Source: Owenia fusiformis (taxonomy: Eukaryota > Annelida > Polychaeta > Sabellida > Oweniidae). Taken from it: 60,000 nucleotides of DNA. The DNA lies in assembly GCA_903813345.2 (NCBI GenBank), contig CAIIXF020000011.1, forward strand, positions 25,910,166 through 25,970,165, in the 5' to 3' direction. The notes beneath the pieces are model-generated. The model saw only the letters and a list, made by a program, of their open reading frames with translations. It had not been told where the DNA came from and did not search any database. The position numbers and the translations under genes are program-made. This document shows, piece by piece, positions 1-13,600 of the stretch. Position 1 is the stretch's first letter; each line of letters begins with the position of its first letter.

Positions 1-3000
1 TGTATTCAAACATCTGAACCTTGCATACAAGAGTCTGGCTCCGGAACGTGAAATCTAAAGACAACCAAATCAATGAATTATTGAATGAAATCTCTATCAA
101 TGTCGTCTTAACATGGGCCAAAACAATCAAAACCGACGACTTGAGGTTTTTTCTTGTAATTGCAAATAATACACTTCGGTGAAACAATGTTACATTGCCT
201 CGGGATAACTATTTTAACCTGTTAATTAAAATATTGAAATAAATTCAGGAGATATTTGATATTCCTTTGCACCTGTATTTTCCTGATAGCATCAAACTTG
301 GAAGAAAACAAGCATAAAATCTGAAAATATGAGCTTTTTTCAAACTTAGTCATGTTTGAAGCCCACTGGCGTTTCATTTTGATTTTAACCTTAAATTTAT
401 TTTTGGTAAATGTATCCATGTGTGAAGTAAATGATTGCCATATTTGCATTGCGGAACTTTTAACCAAACGGATACCAGCCAAATCATATCTCATTGATAT
501 TGCATTGGTTCTATTTCACCATGTGTCACAGGTCTCGTAACCCTCGTCCGCCCCCCCCCCCAGCGTCTTGCTCTGAGGGCTGTGCCGTGTCCCGGGTGCC
601 GTGTACATGTATAGCCCATAGTTGTGTACTTCTGATAAATAAATATCTTTCCCCATCGTCCATGAATAAGCGTTCATTAGCGCAATGTGTCGTATGGACG
701 ATGTGAGTCACTCGGCGTCGCCTAGTGCAGTAATGTGTCCCAAGTGTCTTGAGTCTCACAAATGTAGTGTGTCCGCTAGTGTCACAGAGATCATCGCGTT
801 CACTGTTTTACATCAGCATGTGTCTTATACCTGCAGTGAAGCCATTTCTTAAACCGTCGTGTGTCCACGGTCCACCACTCCTCGTGTGTCTTGGAAGTTT
901 TCGAGCGCCTCCCGTCTCTTTAAAAGAATTGTTATATTGGGGGCGTGTATTTGCCACCCATATAGCCATTTTACATTTGTTCTTATATTTTGATTACATC
1001 TTTAATTCAATTGTGACATTAATACAAAGAAATCATTCAATAATTGCTTCACATTTCATCAAATTCATATGTTCATTACTATTCTTCAGTTCTTTTCACC
1101 TAGCACTCTTAAATTCTATATTCATCAAGGCGATGCCTTTTATTGCGTAACAAACGCTGAAAAGTACTTAGTGGCAGATCTATTCGCGATTCGTCTACGG
1201 TGGTTCGGAACATTAAAGCCACTACTGTCCACTGGTACTAATGGAACATCCTTCAACGGTCATTTGGTATCGTAATAAAAGAGTTTGGAAAAAAGGGGGA
1301 CATCAAATGCGATCGATGAATCAACAGAACAAAACAAGAAAATAAAACCTCTCGAGGAACGCATGGGTGATCATGTGCTAGCTACTCTAGGGCACTTACA
1401 GATATATGGGCCGTGGACTCATGAAATGAAGTGGAAGGCACCTACTAGTTTTGCACAGTTCATATCCATTTCAAGTATCACAATAATTTCTCGATGAAAA
1501 TAAAATTTTCTAAAAGGAAAAAATGAACACTAAATCCCGGTGTAAAAGTCTTATCACGTTGTCTTAATCAAATGGAAATTGTGGCGGAATTATTTTCTTT
1601 TATGACATCATAACGGTTGCAGGTATAAAAGTTTATATACCTATACCGTCACTTTAAGTAAAACAATGCTTTTGTCCCCGGGATTTCAGGTAATGATGTC
1701 AATAAACTGGGACATTAAATCATGACTTCATCAGATCATATATGATATGAAGTATTCAACGATAATGGTAGATGCTTCAATTAATAACAATCAAGCTACA
1801 CGGATTTATAGTTTTAAAAGAATGAATTGTGAATGGTGCATTCTATAAATTAATTACAGTGTTTAGATGGGGGATTCCGTTCAGTATCGAGAGTGTATTA
1901 CTAGATTACACTAATAAAATAATAGCCTTCCCGAAGTCAGCCTTTGTTTTAGTAAATCAAAGTAATCGCCACTTTAAGTGTTGTAATTACTCGGAAATCT
2001 GTGATTTTTGATGATATCTGAATCATGTTTTATGTTTCCATATCATCGGAGACTTGGCATTGAGAAAAACATTGGTGTCGTAGACAATACAATTTTGCTT
2101 TATCGGACCTTGTTTGTTTGCTTGTTTTCTGTTGGGTAAAGTTGCGGATGTTATATTATTGGCCGCATCATCACGACGTGCTATATACTTCTCAAAATGA
2201 GTACAAATTTCATCAAGACTTAAAATACTGAATTTAAAAAAATGCCAGGTTTTCAACAGTTCTCTACTCTCCTTGATTGGCTTTCCATAGAAAAGTACCT
2301 TGTCATAATTTATTTATTACTTCTTTACTAAAGTATGTAGTAGGCAAAACTTGTAATTTGTGTTGTCATTTAAAGAAGAAAAGACGAACGTCCCGCACAT
2401 TTTCTGCCATATTTGATTTACCACATAGTATTCCAAAGAATATCTCAGCCGATCCATAAATGAGTTCAGACGTGAAGAACCCGCCAAACATATGGTTACA
2501 ATTTCATTTTCAGAAAACAATTTCATCTCAAATTACAGGAATAAATTATTGATACAATATTCTTGTATTATCGGGAAACAAAAGCTGAATCCTGTGACAC
2601 AATTCATAATTTTGCAGTTTCTTATTTTAGAATGCGGATACGTGTATCCTTCTTGACATTGTCTATTTGTATTAGTAGACGGGAATTAGAAATCAACAAT
2701 GCAGTGTTGAGATGGTTATAAATTGTATAGATGGACTGAAGTTGTTATCGCTCCATAAATATAGAGAAAAAACATCGAACACATGCTTGAACATTAATAA
2801 ACAAACGGCTGTGACAAGATAACAACCGTGTGTTGAAACCATACAAATTGCAAATCAACATATCAAAAAGAAAACACAAGAAATGCAGTAGTTCTTTAAG
2901 GTGTTCAAGGTAGCCCAGCCTGGCTCACGCTCTCCTGATATAATTGTAGATGGTTATCTGATTCTGTTGGACATAAATCTGAAGGTCTGTCATCTCCTGG

Positions 3001-6000
3001 TATTACGCCTAACGTTTTGCCATTACATTAATAGTGGGCTTTTTGGTTTTAATTCATTTTTAATTACATTAAACATTGAAGTTCGCTTGTCTTCAGATTG
3101 TCGGAATTCAAAACTGAGGCTGTATGTGCTGGATGGTGAACTCCGATTGAATTGTTTTTATAAGATGCATAGTTTTCTATAAGAACGTAAATTCCTAGTT
3201 GAAATCAAGTTCTTGTAGGCTCAACAGCACAAAATAAAAAAATAAGATTGTCCTCAGTGAAGTTGCGCATTTCAAGTTTCAATTGAATTCCTAAAGAATT
3301 CAAAAGGACAATATAAAAAACCAGTTGGAGGGGAGAGATAGCGGAACTGAAAGATAGTACGTCCTTGCGCATTCCTTGAATATCCACCTGCCTCCAATGG
3401 GTAATTGAATACTCGCTCGCAGATGCGTGTAGGGGTCAATGATGCCTTACTACCCCAGTCTGTCAAATCCCCTAATAACCAGTTACCCGACACATGTAAT
3501 TATTGGGCGGGGGTGGGAGAAGTAGAGAGAAGGTATGCATCGTATACAGACTACAGAGTGGTCGCTCTTCGATCCCAAGTGTCATAGTCCTTTTGGAAAT
3601 TATGGAATATCACATCTTCCTTTGTAATATACGACTGAATTCAAAAGGGAATTCTAAATTTTCCCTGGCTTTAATTATATTCATTTTCTTGACGTCCTAT
3701 GCTTTACGTAATTTTGTGAATAATGTAAAGGATAAGTAACAGAGCGACTTTCACGAATCCCCACCCGACCCGTATGACTTATGCTAGAAAGCCTAACGTA
3801 AATGATAACACGGAACGCTCGCTCAACGCCATACAGATTGCTCGGCTAAACCCCCAACAAAACGTTATTTTAATTATGGAACTGAAATAAACATCCAAAG
3901 ATAAAACAGAGACTAGGTATAAATTTCATCAGTGAAACTGACGAGGATCCTATTTCTCATCATGTCATGAGTTTTGAGTATGATGTTCGACGTATCGTTA
4001 TGTGGCATAGTTCGCGAGGATGTGTAAAGATACAGCATATTTCATCTATTAACATTACCGTTCCGATTAGTTGGCTATCATTGTCTAAAGCAACAAAGGG
4101 ACTTGGTAATTGGGATTAAGTTAATTGAAATTATCAGGTTCGAATAAAAATTTGCAACGTGGGAAAATGTCTAGAAGCGAGAAGCAAACAAAACAGCTCC
4201 CTATACCTTCCCCAAAATGAATCGATTTCTCAATCAATCCGAATCTATGCCGCGCCCAGGAAAGACAATTTCCCTGATGTTCTCCCGTATCCCTCCCTCT
4301 GGGTACCCCATCACTTGGATAATCTCCATCCTTAAACACCAACAGTGTGTAAAAATCAGGCTTTTCATCAGCTATATCTGCACGGTCAATAAGGTACATC
4401 ATGATCTTGTAACATATTTTCTCAACAGTTTAAGATTTAAATCAAGTGGTGTAGATACCATCAGAAAACAAAAAAGCTGAAGAAAGCAGATCTTTTTATG
4501 ATTTCATTCACGCCAAACAAGCTGCCTTCATCTGATTCAAAGTACTTAATAAATCACCAGGTTAAAATAATCTGATGGGATATATAGACGAATTGACAAA
4601 TCCATAAAACGTACCAGTACAATTCGAATGATTAGAAACCAGTTTGGTTGATTTACTCCGTGACTGCTCGAACGGGAGGTCGCACGGAGACACAAAAAGA
4701 TAGGTAGATAGATGAAAGAGTTCCAATTCTGATACTCATAGCATTTTTCTGTTTTACATCTCAGGGCTGAGAAGAAATGAGATGTCATGGTTTATCATGA
4801 TGATGTGAACCCAAGACCGAGTCAAATGATAACTTAAGCCCTATCAATTTTTGAATACCATATTGAGATGTCTGTTCCTTAATATGTACAGATGTTGTAG
4901 GACTATATTGATTATTGGTAGGATAGGTCAGATTATGTATAATTAAAGATGTAAATAATTAATTATGACTAACGGCCATTGTCTTATGTACTGATTAAGT
5001 TGGTATTAGGCTACCTGTACACATCTTACTCTACAATAACAACAGCTTATGCAATCTGAATATAAAAATACTGAAAAGTAACCGTGAATACGCCCATGGT
5101 CTCGTATAGAGGTTATACATCGTAGTGTTTTAAAACGCCTGACATATCATACAGGTACTGCGACTGTATGTTTCAGACCTCGTGTGGCTAATGGCAAAGC
5201 TAAACGCACGCCTATCCGACCCCAATGTCCACCTGTAAAGTGGAAAATATTGCCGGCTGAAAGTCATTTTAAAGCTAATGGAAAACGAGATATGTGCTTA
5301 ATGTTATTAGCGCAATTTGCGTCAACACATTTCCAGAAACTAAAATACCATATGTTAAAAGAACGATAATTAAACAAGTAACTTTTCAGACAATAGTTAC
5401 ATTAATGCGTCACATTAATTGAACAAAAGCTATTTAAGCAAGAAATATTCCAGCTATCTTAGAAGATCGCAAATCTGCTGTGCCAATAAAAGTTTAACAA
5501 AAGTGAGAAATATTGCAAACGAATCTACTAATAGATAAAGTGTTTTATTTAATTCCACAACAGGGTTGAAATATTAGGAGATAATATAAGTGTCTCCGAC
5601 TACTAACAAAAACGTATGTTACGTCGTCAATGTGTAAAATGAGATTGAACGGGAGGACCAACTTGACCACCATCGGACGTCACCAAAAAAAGTTAACCAA
5701 TTCTGCTTCAAATTTTTTTTATTCATCAATAGCAAACCTCAAGTATTTAACTACGAGAGAACCTAAAATTCATAATAAATATTAATTTCTTTCTGCCGGC
5801 ATTTTGAGACCGAGGCTTGTATATACATAGATCCGCAATGATAATCAAGTTGATTATCAACTTCAAGTTGACAAGCGCTCACGTCGAAGATGACACAATA
5901 GTCATAGCTCATTCACAACCCATTTCTCCAGAATTAAAAAAATTAAAGTATATCTATGGGATTTCAAGAGAGGCCATGGCATATCTTACAATTTAATTTT

Positions 6001-6245
6001 GTGAGTTTCATTCCTGTTTAATTTAAATCCACCTAATATACGGAGCTTAAACCATCAACTATGTGACATTTAAATCATGGGTAACTTCAAAGATAACTTG
6101 GAGCAATCGGAAAATCAGTCCCCATCAATTTTAGTTTTTCTGTCATCCTTTTCAAGTATCCATTCAGATCTAGGGCATTATATAACAACATAGCCACGAC
6201 CGGGTCGAAGCCACCGAGTACCAGGCGTACGAAGGAGATGATATC

Positions 6246-6420
6246 GGATGTATCCATCACTTGTCATAAACCCGTACATTCCAAAATGTCGTCTGCTGAT
6301 AGTTACTCTACGTCATATCTCTTTAAAATTTGAATAAAGTACCCAATTTTCTTACATATCTATACAATTTAGAGTATTAATTACATGTCTATTCATTTCA
6401 ATATGTTCTAAGTCAACTAT
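6246..6420 (-). repeat. Interspersed repeat family 1, copy (minus)
   Basis: Read on the minus strand this matches other copies in the window: an ATTGTATAGA-type segment, then TTTATTCAAATTTTA followed by an AGAGA-AAT-like core (about 6315-6340), then GCAGACG downstream. It is diverged. I see no coding capacity and no clear terminal repeats. Confidence 0.6.
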
Positions 6421-8170
6421 TTCCTCCGTAATTTGAATTTCAAAATAGGACGATCGTAACAATTCATCCACAGGTCTCCAATACCTTTATATCATTTCCC
6501 TCATTCAGCCATGGCATATAGATGCAGACAGATACCAAACATGTCCTCAAAACGTTCTCACTCCAATGCTCCGGAGATGTTTCTATTTGACTCACCCCAA
6601 TCACAACCGGAGGAAACATTGTACATATATGTTTTACATTTTCTTGATTTTGTTTCCAAATAGCTACGCAACTAAGTGTAAAATAACTATTTTCAAAGTA
6701 GGAAATAACATCTAACAGCTTTATTTAAATATATCAAGAATAAGAATAGAAAACTATAAGTGCAACTTAATTACAAAAATTGCTAGATCTTTTTACCGAT
6801 ACGGCAAAGTGAACATCAAATAGCTTTCTCTAAAAGTTATGTATAATTTCGCAATTATTATACATCGGTCCAATTTTCCTGTATTTTTAATATTTGTTAC
6901 ACTCATTTTCACCATCAGAACTTCCATTAAACATGTAACACCATTCAGTTGTGTCAGAAGTAATTCGATATCGACATAGAAAATGCCAAACAGAGGAGTG
7001 TTAATACCAAAATATTGTAACACAGGTCTTTGTTGTGTCTGCTCTTATGGCTTTTGACTGGTGAGACTGTCCCGTTTTTGGCAGGAAGGACTTATGGGTA
7101 ATGGCATCTCCTGAAAATACATGAAGGACGCCGCAGATGAAACATGAGCAATGTATTGAGTACTTAATATCTTGAAATTGAAATACTTAAATAATGTCAA
7201 GCATTTTTGGGATTTTTGCTCCATTTGGAGAATCCACTCACAAAGATTTCTCTTTGTAGTTAGTTCAAGAAAACTATGAAAGGCAGACTGTCAGGAATTG
7301 AAATTTCCATATTGCAGAAGGGCATACTCCCTTAGCCTTATTCAGTGTTGTTATTTTTGATTTATTGAGAGATCTCATGATATTTGTACATTCATAATTC
7401 CCCTGTACTTTAGATATTTCATTTTCTGAATTACTCTATAATCTTGTACGACTATGTTGTAATTAAGACACGTTTTATCCTTCAATAAAGAATAATCAAG
7501 TGAAAATGCTGCTAATAAGTATAATCTTCAAGTTTGACTTCATTGGTTAATAATAATAAAAAATGCAATAACCAACAGAACAAACATTTTCATATCAATT
7601 ATTTCATCCTCCTTTCCCCATAACAAAGTCATTATGTAATACGTTGAAATATTTAGTGATTTCATGTGTACAGAGGTAATTTTCTCAAGTAACATATTTC
7701 AAATTAGCTCTTCAAATTAAAAAGTTTTACCAGAACATACTTTGGTCATTATTGTTTCCGGACCTCTCCCCCTGTGTTATTATGATTTTATAAAGCTGAC
7801 ACTCTTACATTGCATAATATACAATTTATTGTAATATCACTGATAAACATATCAAGCTCATTGTTTAAATTTTATTGAATCTGACCACTTATTGTCTGTA
7901 AAAATCTGTTGAAATTTAGAAACAAAGCGACACCTACGGTATGACCATCAACATGTCCTCATTTTAAAGTTCCAGATGTATAAATTATGAACGTCATAAT
8001 AAGAGTATACTTACGTCTTAATCATGATTAGTGTGGACACACACTACTTTGAATGGGGGGAAGTGTAGTGAATGTCTAATTACGAAATGAAAGTGGATTC
8101 AGTAAGGCCACATGTGTTGACTCTAGACTGAGTCTCGTGAAAGCTACATTCCTTCACCACAAATTATTGT

Positions 8171-8213
8171 GTTATGTGATTTAGATATCATGTTATGTGA
8201 TTTAAATATCCTG
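8171..8213. repeat. Two-copy 21-bp tandem repeat
   Basis: GTTATGTGATTTAGATATC is followed 21 bases later by the same string with one A/G change, and a third unit begins with GTTA. It is short and probably slippage-derived. Confidence 0.7.
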
Positions 8214-10472
8214 TTACATTGCATGTGTCAAAGAGTTACACCTGATGAAGGGGAAGAAAAGTTCACAGACTTTGATTACACAGAGATGATTTACAATCAT
8301 CATCAACAGTGACTAGCCATACAATACCAAATATATTTATAACATAACTGAGTTTTTACAGGACGATGATACACCAATGGATTAATTAAGATAAATAAAC
8401 AATCAATATGTAAACTCGATTACAGTTAATTATTGAGAGTTATTTTTAACTTTTCTGGAAATTCTCAGCAACAAATATTATTGAGTTATTTGATTTGGTC
8501 ATTCTTTCCGGACTTAACATGACTAATAATACACAGGCTCTACAGTCTTAAAAACAATATGAAGCCTTATTAAGAAGTCATGCAATTAAAGGTATTCTTT
8601 ACTGCTCAAAGGTCTAAATTGTCACATTATAATCTGGTATCTGCTTCTACAAATTACCATAGTTTCTTTGACAAGTACATCCTTCCTCATCTAACTACTG
8701 ACCTATTGTCATCTAATGAACACAACAATTAACATTTAATAAGAAAAAAACATAAATAAAAATTATAACACTAATTATCAAATAAAACTAAAAGTTTTAT
8801 AATTGATAAAAAAGGAACTTTTCCATTATGAATTAAGATGTGATTAAACGTGGATAGATATTTATAGGATGAGTATCAAAGTTGAACATCAATCTTGTTT
8901 GTTGTCTATGTTAAGACATAGCCAAATAATCTCATCTCATCTAGGCTTAGTTATTTCTATTTTGTTACTCTATTAGGGAGTTAATCTGGAACAATAAAAC
9001 AAGGGTCATTTATCACGGGGATGTCAAAGAAGCGATCTTTCCCTATTCAGAAGACACCATAATACATAATCCTAATGTAAATTCTAATAGCTCAATAAAC
9101 TAAGCTCCTTATGAATCTGCTAATGAAGAGAGTAAGGGTAGTTAGACAATAGACACTTAAATAAGCAACGATCCATTGGGCTTAAGGCATAACGAATCAT
9201 TTCACTCTAATAAATTGTTACATTTCTCCTGGCGAAAGGCAGAATTTCTAACTAATTATCCAATCAACATTAGACAAATATGGATGCTTCAAGCGGCAAT
9301 AGAGTTTTCTTTAGTCGATGTAATATCAATGAAAAGTAACAATGATTTACATTACAGCCATTAACCATCATATTATTTAAACACAAATCACAGAAAAAAG
9401 CAAGCAGACTAAATGAATGTGTGAAATAATAATCCCATCGATGAGGAGAGTGACAATGAAAATAAATACAAATTACCCATCTTTCATGAGCCTACACTTC
9501 ACATATATTGTATATGTCTATAGCAAATTAAATCAATTAAAACAAACATTAAAATGAAAATAACAATACATTACAGGCAGTTGGGAGACATTGAGTGCTT
9601 CTCTCTGTGTTAGATCAATAGTTGTGATATTGGGGTTTGTTTTCCTGTGACACTTGCAATGTCAAATTTTCCTTTTTCTAAATGTGAAATTCTCTTTTTT
9701 ACCTACATATATACATTTACATATGCAACCCTCACTGTCAAACATAAGGGAGTTAATCATTATGTAAAGTATGTACTCTTACAATAAGACTCTTATAATA
9801 AGATTCTAAATGAATATGGGATATGAAGTTGTATGGAGGCCATGTGGGCCAAGAAGAGAACTGGCTGACATCCATTATTGATCAATACATGTTTCGTATA
9901 TAATTAATGAACGCGTCTTGAGGGAGTGTCAAACATTACATTTTACCTGCTTCAGTTTTTATATGAATATAAATAAATTATGTTATCTCAAAAATAAATA
10001 ACACTGACCTGGATGACTGGCAAAAGCTTTTCATTCATTCCTCATTCATTCCCGATAAAATATAAACATATAAAAAAACATGCACTCATTTTTGCAAATG
10101 TCAAAATACAATGTATCTGAGTCTGATTGGAATTCAATATATCCCACTGCGATGCCATTCATCTACTTTATCATGCCCTGTAGGATGCAAAGCAAGAATA
10201 TCGGTAATACCTTTTTGAAGTACACTATTTCTTGTTACCTCCAATTCAATGTTTCAAAACTAAATCTTCATTCCAAAGCATAACCTTAATCATCAAAATT
10301 AACCTTTCTTTAGGCCTCATCCTTAGAAACATTTCTTTCAGGAGTCCAATCCCTTCACTGATATCTAGTTTTATGTATATAGATAGTACACAGTTCACAC
10401 ATGACTAAATGAAATGAATGAAGAAAAAATGTAATTCAATGTAATAATTTGACCAAATATCTTGTATTTCAG

Positions 10473-10660
10473 TAACAAGTCCCAACTGGTTGACCCACAG
10501 AAGAGCAACCCCAGTAAAAGACATAGAATTCGCCTTAATGGGGAACTGGACACAGTGGCCAACCTACTGCCCTTTGAACAGAATGTGATTTCGAAGTTAG
10601 ACAAGCTTTCCATCCTGAGGTTGTCTGTGAGCTATTTAAGGACGAAAAGCTTCTTCCAAG
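10473..10660 (+). CDS. AHR exon 2: bHLH domain
   Basis: This exon starts with the last base of a codon (phase 2) after the acceptor TGTATTTCAG and ends in phase 1 at AAG|GTAAGA. It encodes KSNPSKRHR, the AHR-type basic region, then helix-loop-helix with [16 protein letters not shown] and [14 protein letters not shown], close to fly spineless and vertebrate AHR. The residue after KRHR is Ile, where AHR proteins I remember have Asp or Glu. Because the exon starts in mid-codon, the frame's upstream ATG (10462) lies in the intron and is not a start. Confidence 0.97.
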
Positions 10661-13600
10661 GTAAGAACATAGTTTGCGGATAAGTTGTTTAAATATACAT
10701 TTTGGCTGTAGCGAATGGTAATTGCTTTGAGTTATTCAACCCATCTTGGATGAAACCTCATAAAGCAACATGATTTCCAACTATAAATACATAGTGACAA
10801 AAAATAAGGAGGAAATGATCAGAATGTGAATACAAAAAGCTGCTAAAAGATTTTCAAGATGTGATATACATGTCAGTTTTCAAACTGTCAAGATATGTTA
10901 TAAATAATTAGCTACATTCTTTATATTGTTGCCATACTCCTCTGTCGAGGCTACTGTACCCTCAGACTCCACGTCTGGTTAATTTGATCTGGTGAAAGAC
11001 CCCTTACTTGAGTGTCAAAGACCCCCAACCAAAAATCACCCAAACTCTTTTGTCTATCACAGTGGCCATTTTTATAATGCTACATAGCATTTGTGTAAGT
11101 GTCAAGCGATAGGAGCAATCACGACTGGTAGACACTTGATAAAACACCATGGAGTGATAAACCCTTTCCTTTACTCCAAATTACCCTCTCTTAACATACC
11201 ATCACTTCATTCAACTTGCTCAGTTATGTAATTACTTAGATGCTGTTTATCAATGCCAAGTTATGTATCCCTTCATATGTTTTAAATAAAGCGTAGAATT
11301 CCTAAGCTATGAACACATAGAAACAAAAACGTTATAACGCCACAGACCACACTTGGGTAAATAATATGGTGACAGGGATGTCAAGCACTTAAGACTGGAA
11401 ATCTATTGTTGAAAGACTCATTCATCCCTCCTACCACTTATAACCATTGTTGTGTGTAACTTAAGCCTAATTCAGACACAAAGAAAGTGAAAGTGTCACC
11501 CACTGACCACAAGGAAGCCTTTTTGAGTTGTTCCAAGACAGTGATATTTCACATTCAGTATAACTAATATTTTGTCAAAATTGCAGACATTCTATTTGAA
11601 ATTCTTTTTTATAATTCAACTGTTTTAAATAAAACATACATCCCCTGTCCAGTGGTACAGTAGAGAAAAAATACATATCATCCTCATACGGATGGTGTTG
11701 CAGAGAGTAAGTAAATATTCATCATACATTCTACATTCCAGTTGGGTAGATTGGTCATTTCATTCAGTTTCAGTGTCACAAAATAGTAAATGAAAGACAA
11801 TGGTTGCATGCTAAGGTAAAATGGTCCAACATTGTCAGACATTGTGGTCATGAAAAAGTGTGCCTGTGACAAATTAAGACATTTTAGGTTATTTAAAGAC
11901 TATCAGTTGATGATCAAGGATCAAATAAGAGTCAAAAGGGCTAAAATTTACTGAGAAGTGCGTGACTTTATGTATGAGGCCTGTTGTTCCTGATAATTGA
12001 AGGCAATCATGTTTGGTGCCATATCTGACACTCCTGTCTTCAGACTACCTAGGACCCAGTGGATGTTTCATGTCATCATTAACAAATTATTTTGGGACAT
12101 TTTAGAGTCGCCCTTTCCATAAGCAGTCATTGTAATTCCCACATGAAAAGGATCACCTACCTAAGTCTGTACTTTTGAAAGTGTGTCAATTCACTCTTCA
12201 TTGTTGTGTTAATTTGTTTATATAAGAACCACAATTGCTAGATAAAAAATAAAATGCTGGCAGGAAGTAAATTTGATGTGAGGGCATTGAAGGGACCTGT
12301 CCGCCCCTATACTTAAAGTATTAATCCAACACTATTTCGTGACAGAAAAAGTTCCATCTTATTTAAACTATTGTACTTATTTTGGAGAAATTTACCTGAT
12401 CCTACTCAAACACAACAATAGGAACTTGGGGACCCACTAAATGATTAACTTCCACACGAACAAGCCACATGTTTGACTAAAGTCAGATAGAGTACCCCTG
12501 GACAAGAATTGCACTTGTCTAAGTGTTGCTTTCTGCACTGTGTAAATAAATTATGAATATATTGTTGTTTTATCAAAGAACTGGGATTATAGATTTGTGT
12601 ACACAATGTTTAGTTCGATCCTTATATTGATTTCTCAAGTACGCTTTCAATGTGTATTTGTTATTTTAGCTATTTGTATAATATAAATGAACGATGGAGA
12701 CATATAATATTGATACATACAATGAACTGATCATTCAAGTGGTAGTGAATTTGTTAAAACTGGTTGCATGACAAGGCTTAACACATCCTACTTATAAAAT
12801 TAAAACCTTGTATCACTTTTGCGTGTTTCATGACATCATTGTAATTAAAATACAAATAACAATGAACACAAAAAGAATCTGATATTGAATGTGTATGTCA
12901 GACTGACAGGTACATTATTGTATGATAATTACTTGACAAAGGATATATATAAAAGTGAAATGGAGATTTAAATAATTAAATGATGTGATTTGTAAATGGC
13001 TTTGCTATACAAAATATACATACTAGTAATGTAATTGATGTGTCGACTTTTCAATTTCTCATGATAAACATTTTTACCCATTTCCATTAAATCTGCTGCA
13101 TGCACATTTTTTCAGTTATAACACATTTCACCACAAAAGAAGACACGGTGCTTGGTGTCATAATATCCAGCATCATAAAACAGTCACTTGCTCTTGAACA
13201 TACATAAAAAGTAATATAATGATGCAAAAGTGTGACTTAAAAAGAGAGAACAAAAATTAGTAGAAAATTACAAGTTACACACACTTGGAAACTCTCGGTT
13301 CCTTGTATGACATGGGAAGTATGTGTCCTGAAGGTTGTTTTTCTCTATTATTAACCCATTATAATAAAATGAACTAATATACCAACCATCCTATACAATA
13401 CCACTTAGGTTCCAATTTCTCAGTTTCCTTTGGGCAAAGATATAATTATTGACCTGAGTATGTCATTTTGTTTTGATCTGAGCAAAAAGCGTAATAACTT
13501 TTTTCTCCAAGTGGGGGTTGTGTAGCGTCATTCCAAATATGGTGATAATCACCTAATAAGGAAAATGAGTCAAAATCCTCATTTGAAATTGTTGATGCAC

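Larger units (their letters stand above)
1..10472. other. Non-coding flank or intron 1 of AHR
   Basis: No exon could be supported on either strand. The short open frames are not recognisable and lack convincing splice partners. The missing first AHR coding exon should end in phase 2, because the next exon starts with the third base of a codon. I looked for a basic Tyr-Ala-x-(Lys/Arg)-rich start and did not find one, so this stretch is either intron 1 or promoter-proximal DNA. Contents seen: an 11-C run at 551-561, a locally GC-richer block at about 540-950 with recurring TGTGTC, a short 21-bp tandem repeat at 8171-8213, and one copy of an interspersed repeat at 6246-6420. Confidence 0.6.

Noticed and set aside
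12819-12825. TTGCGTG as an AHR response element regulating the gene itself (also at 18534-18540)
   Set aside because: A 7-base match in 60 kb is expected by chance several times; no cluster or promoter context.
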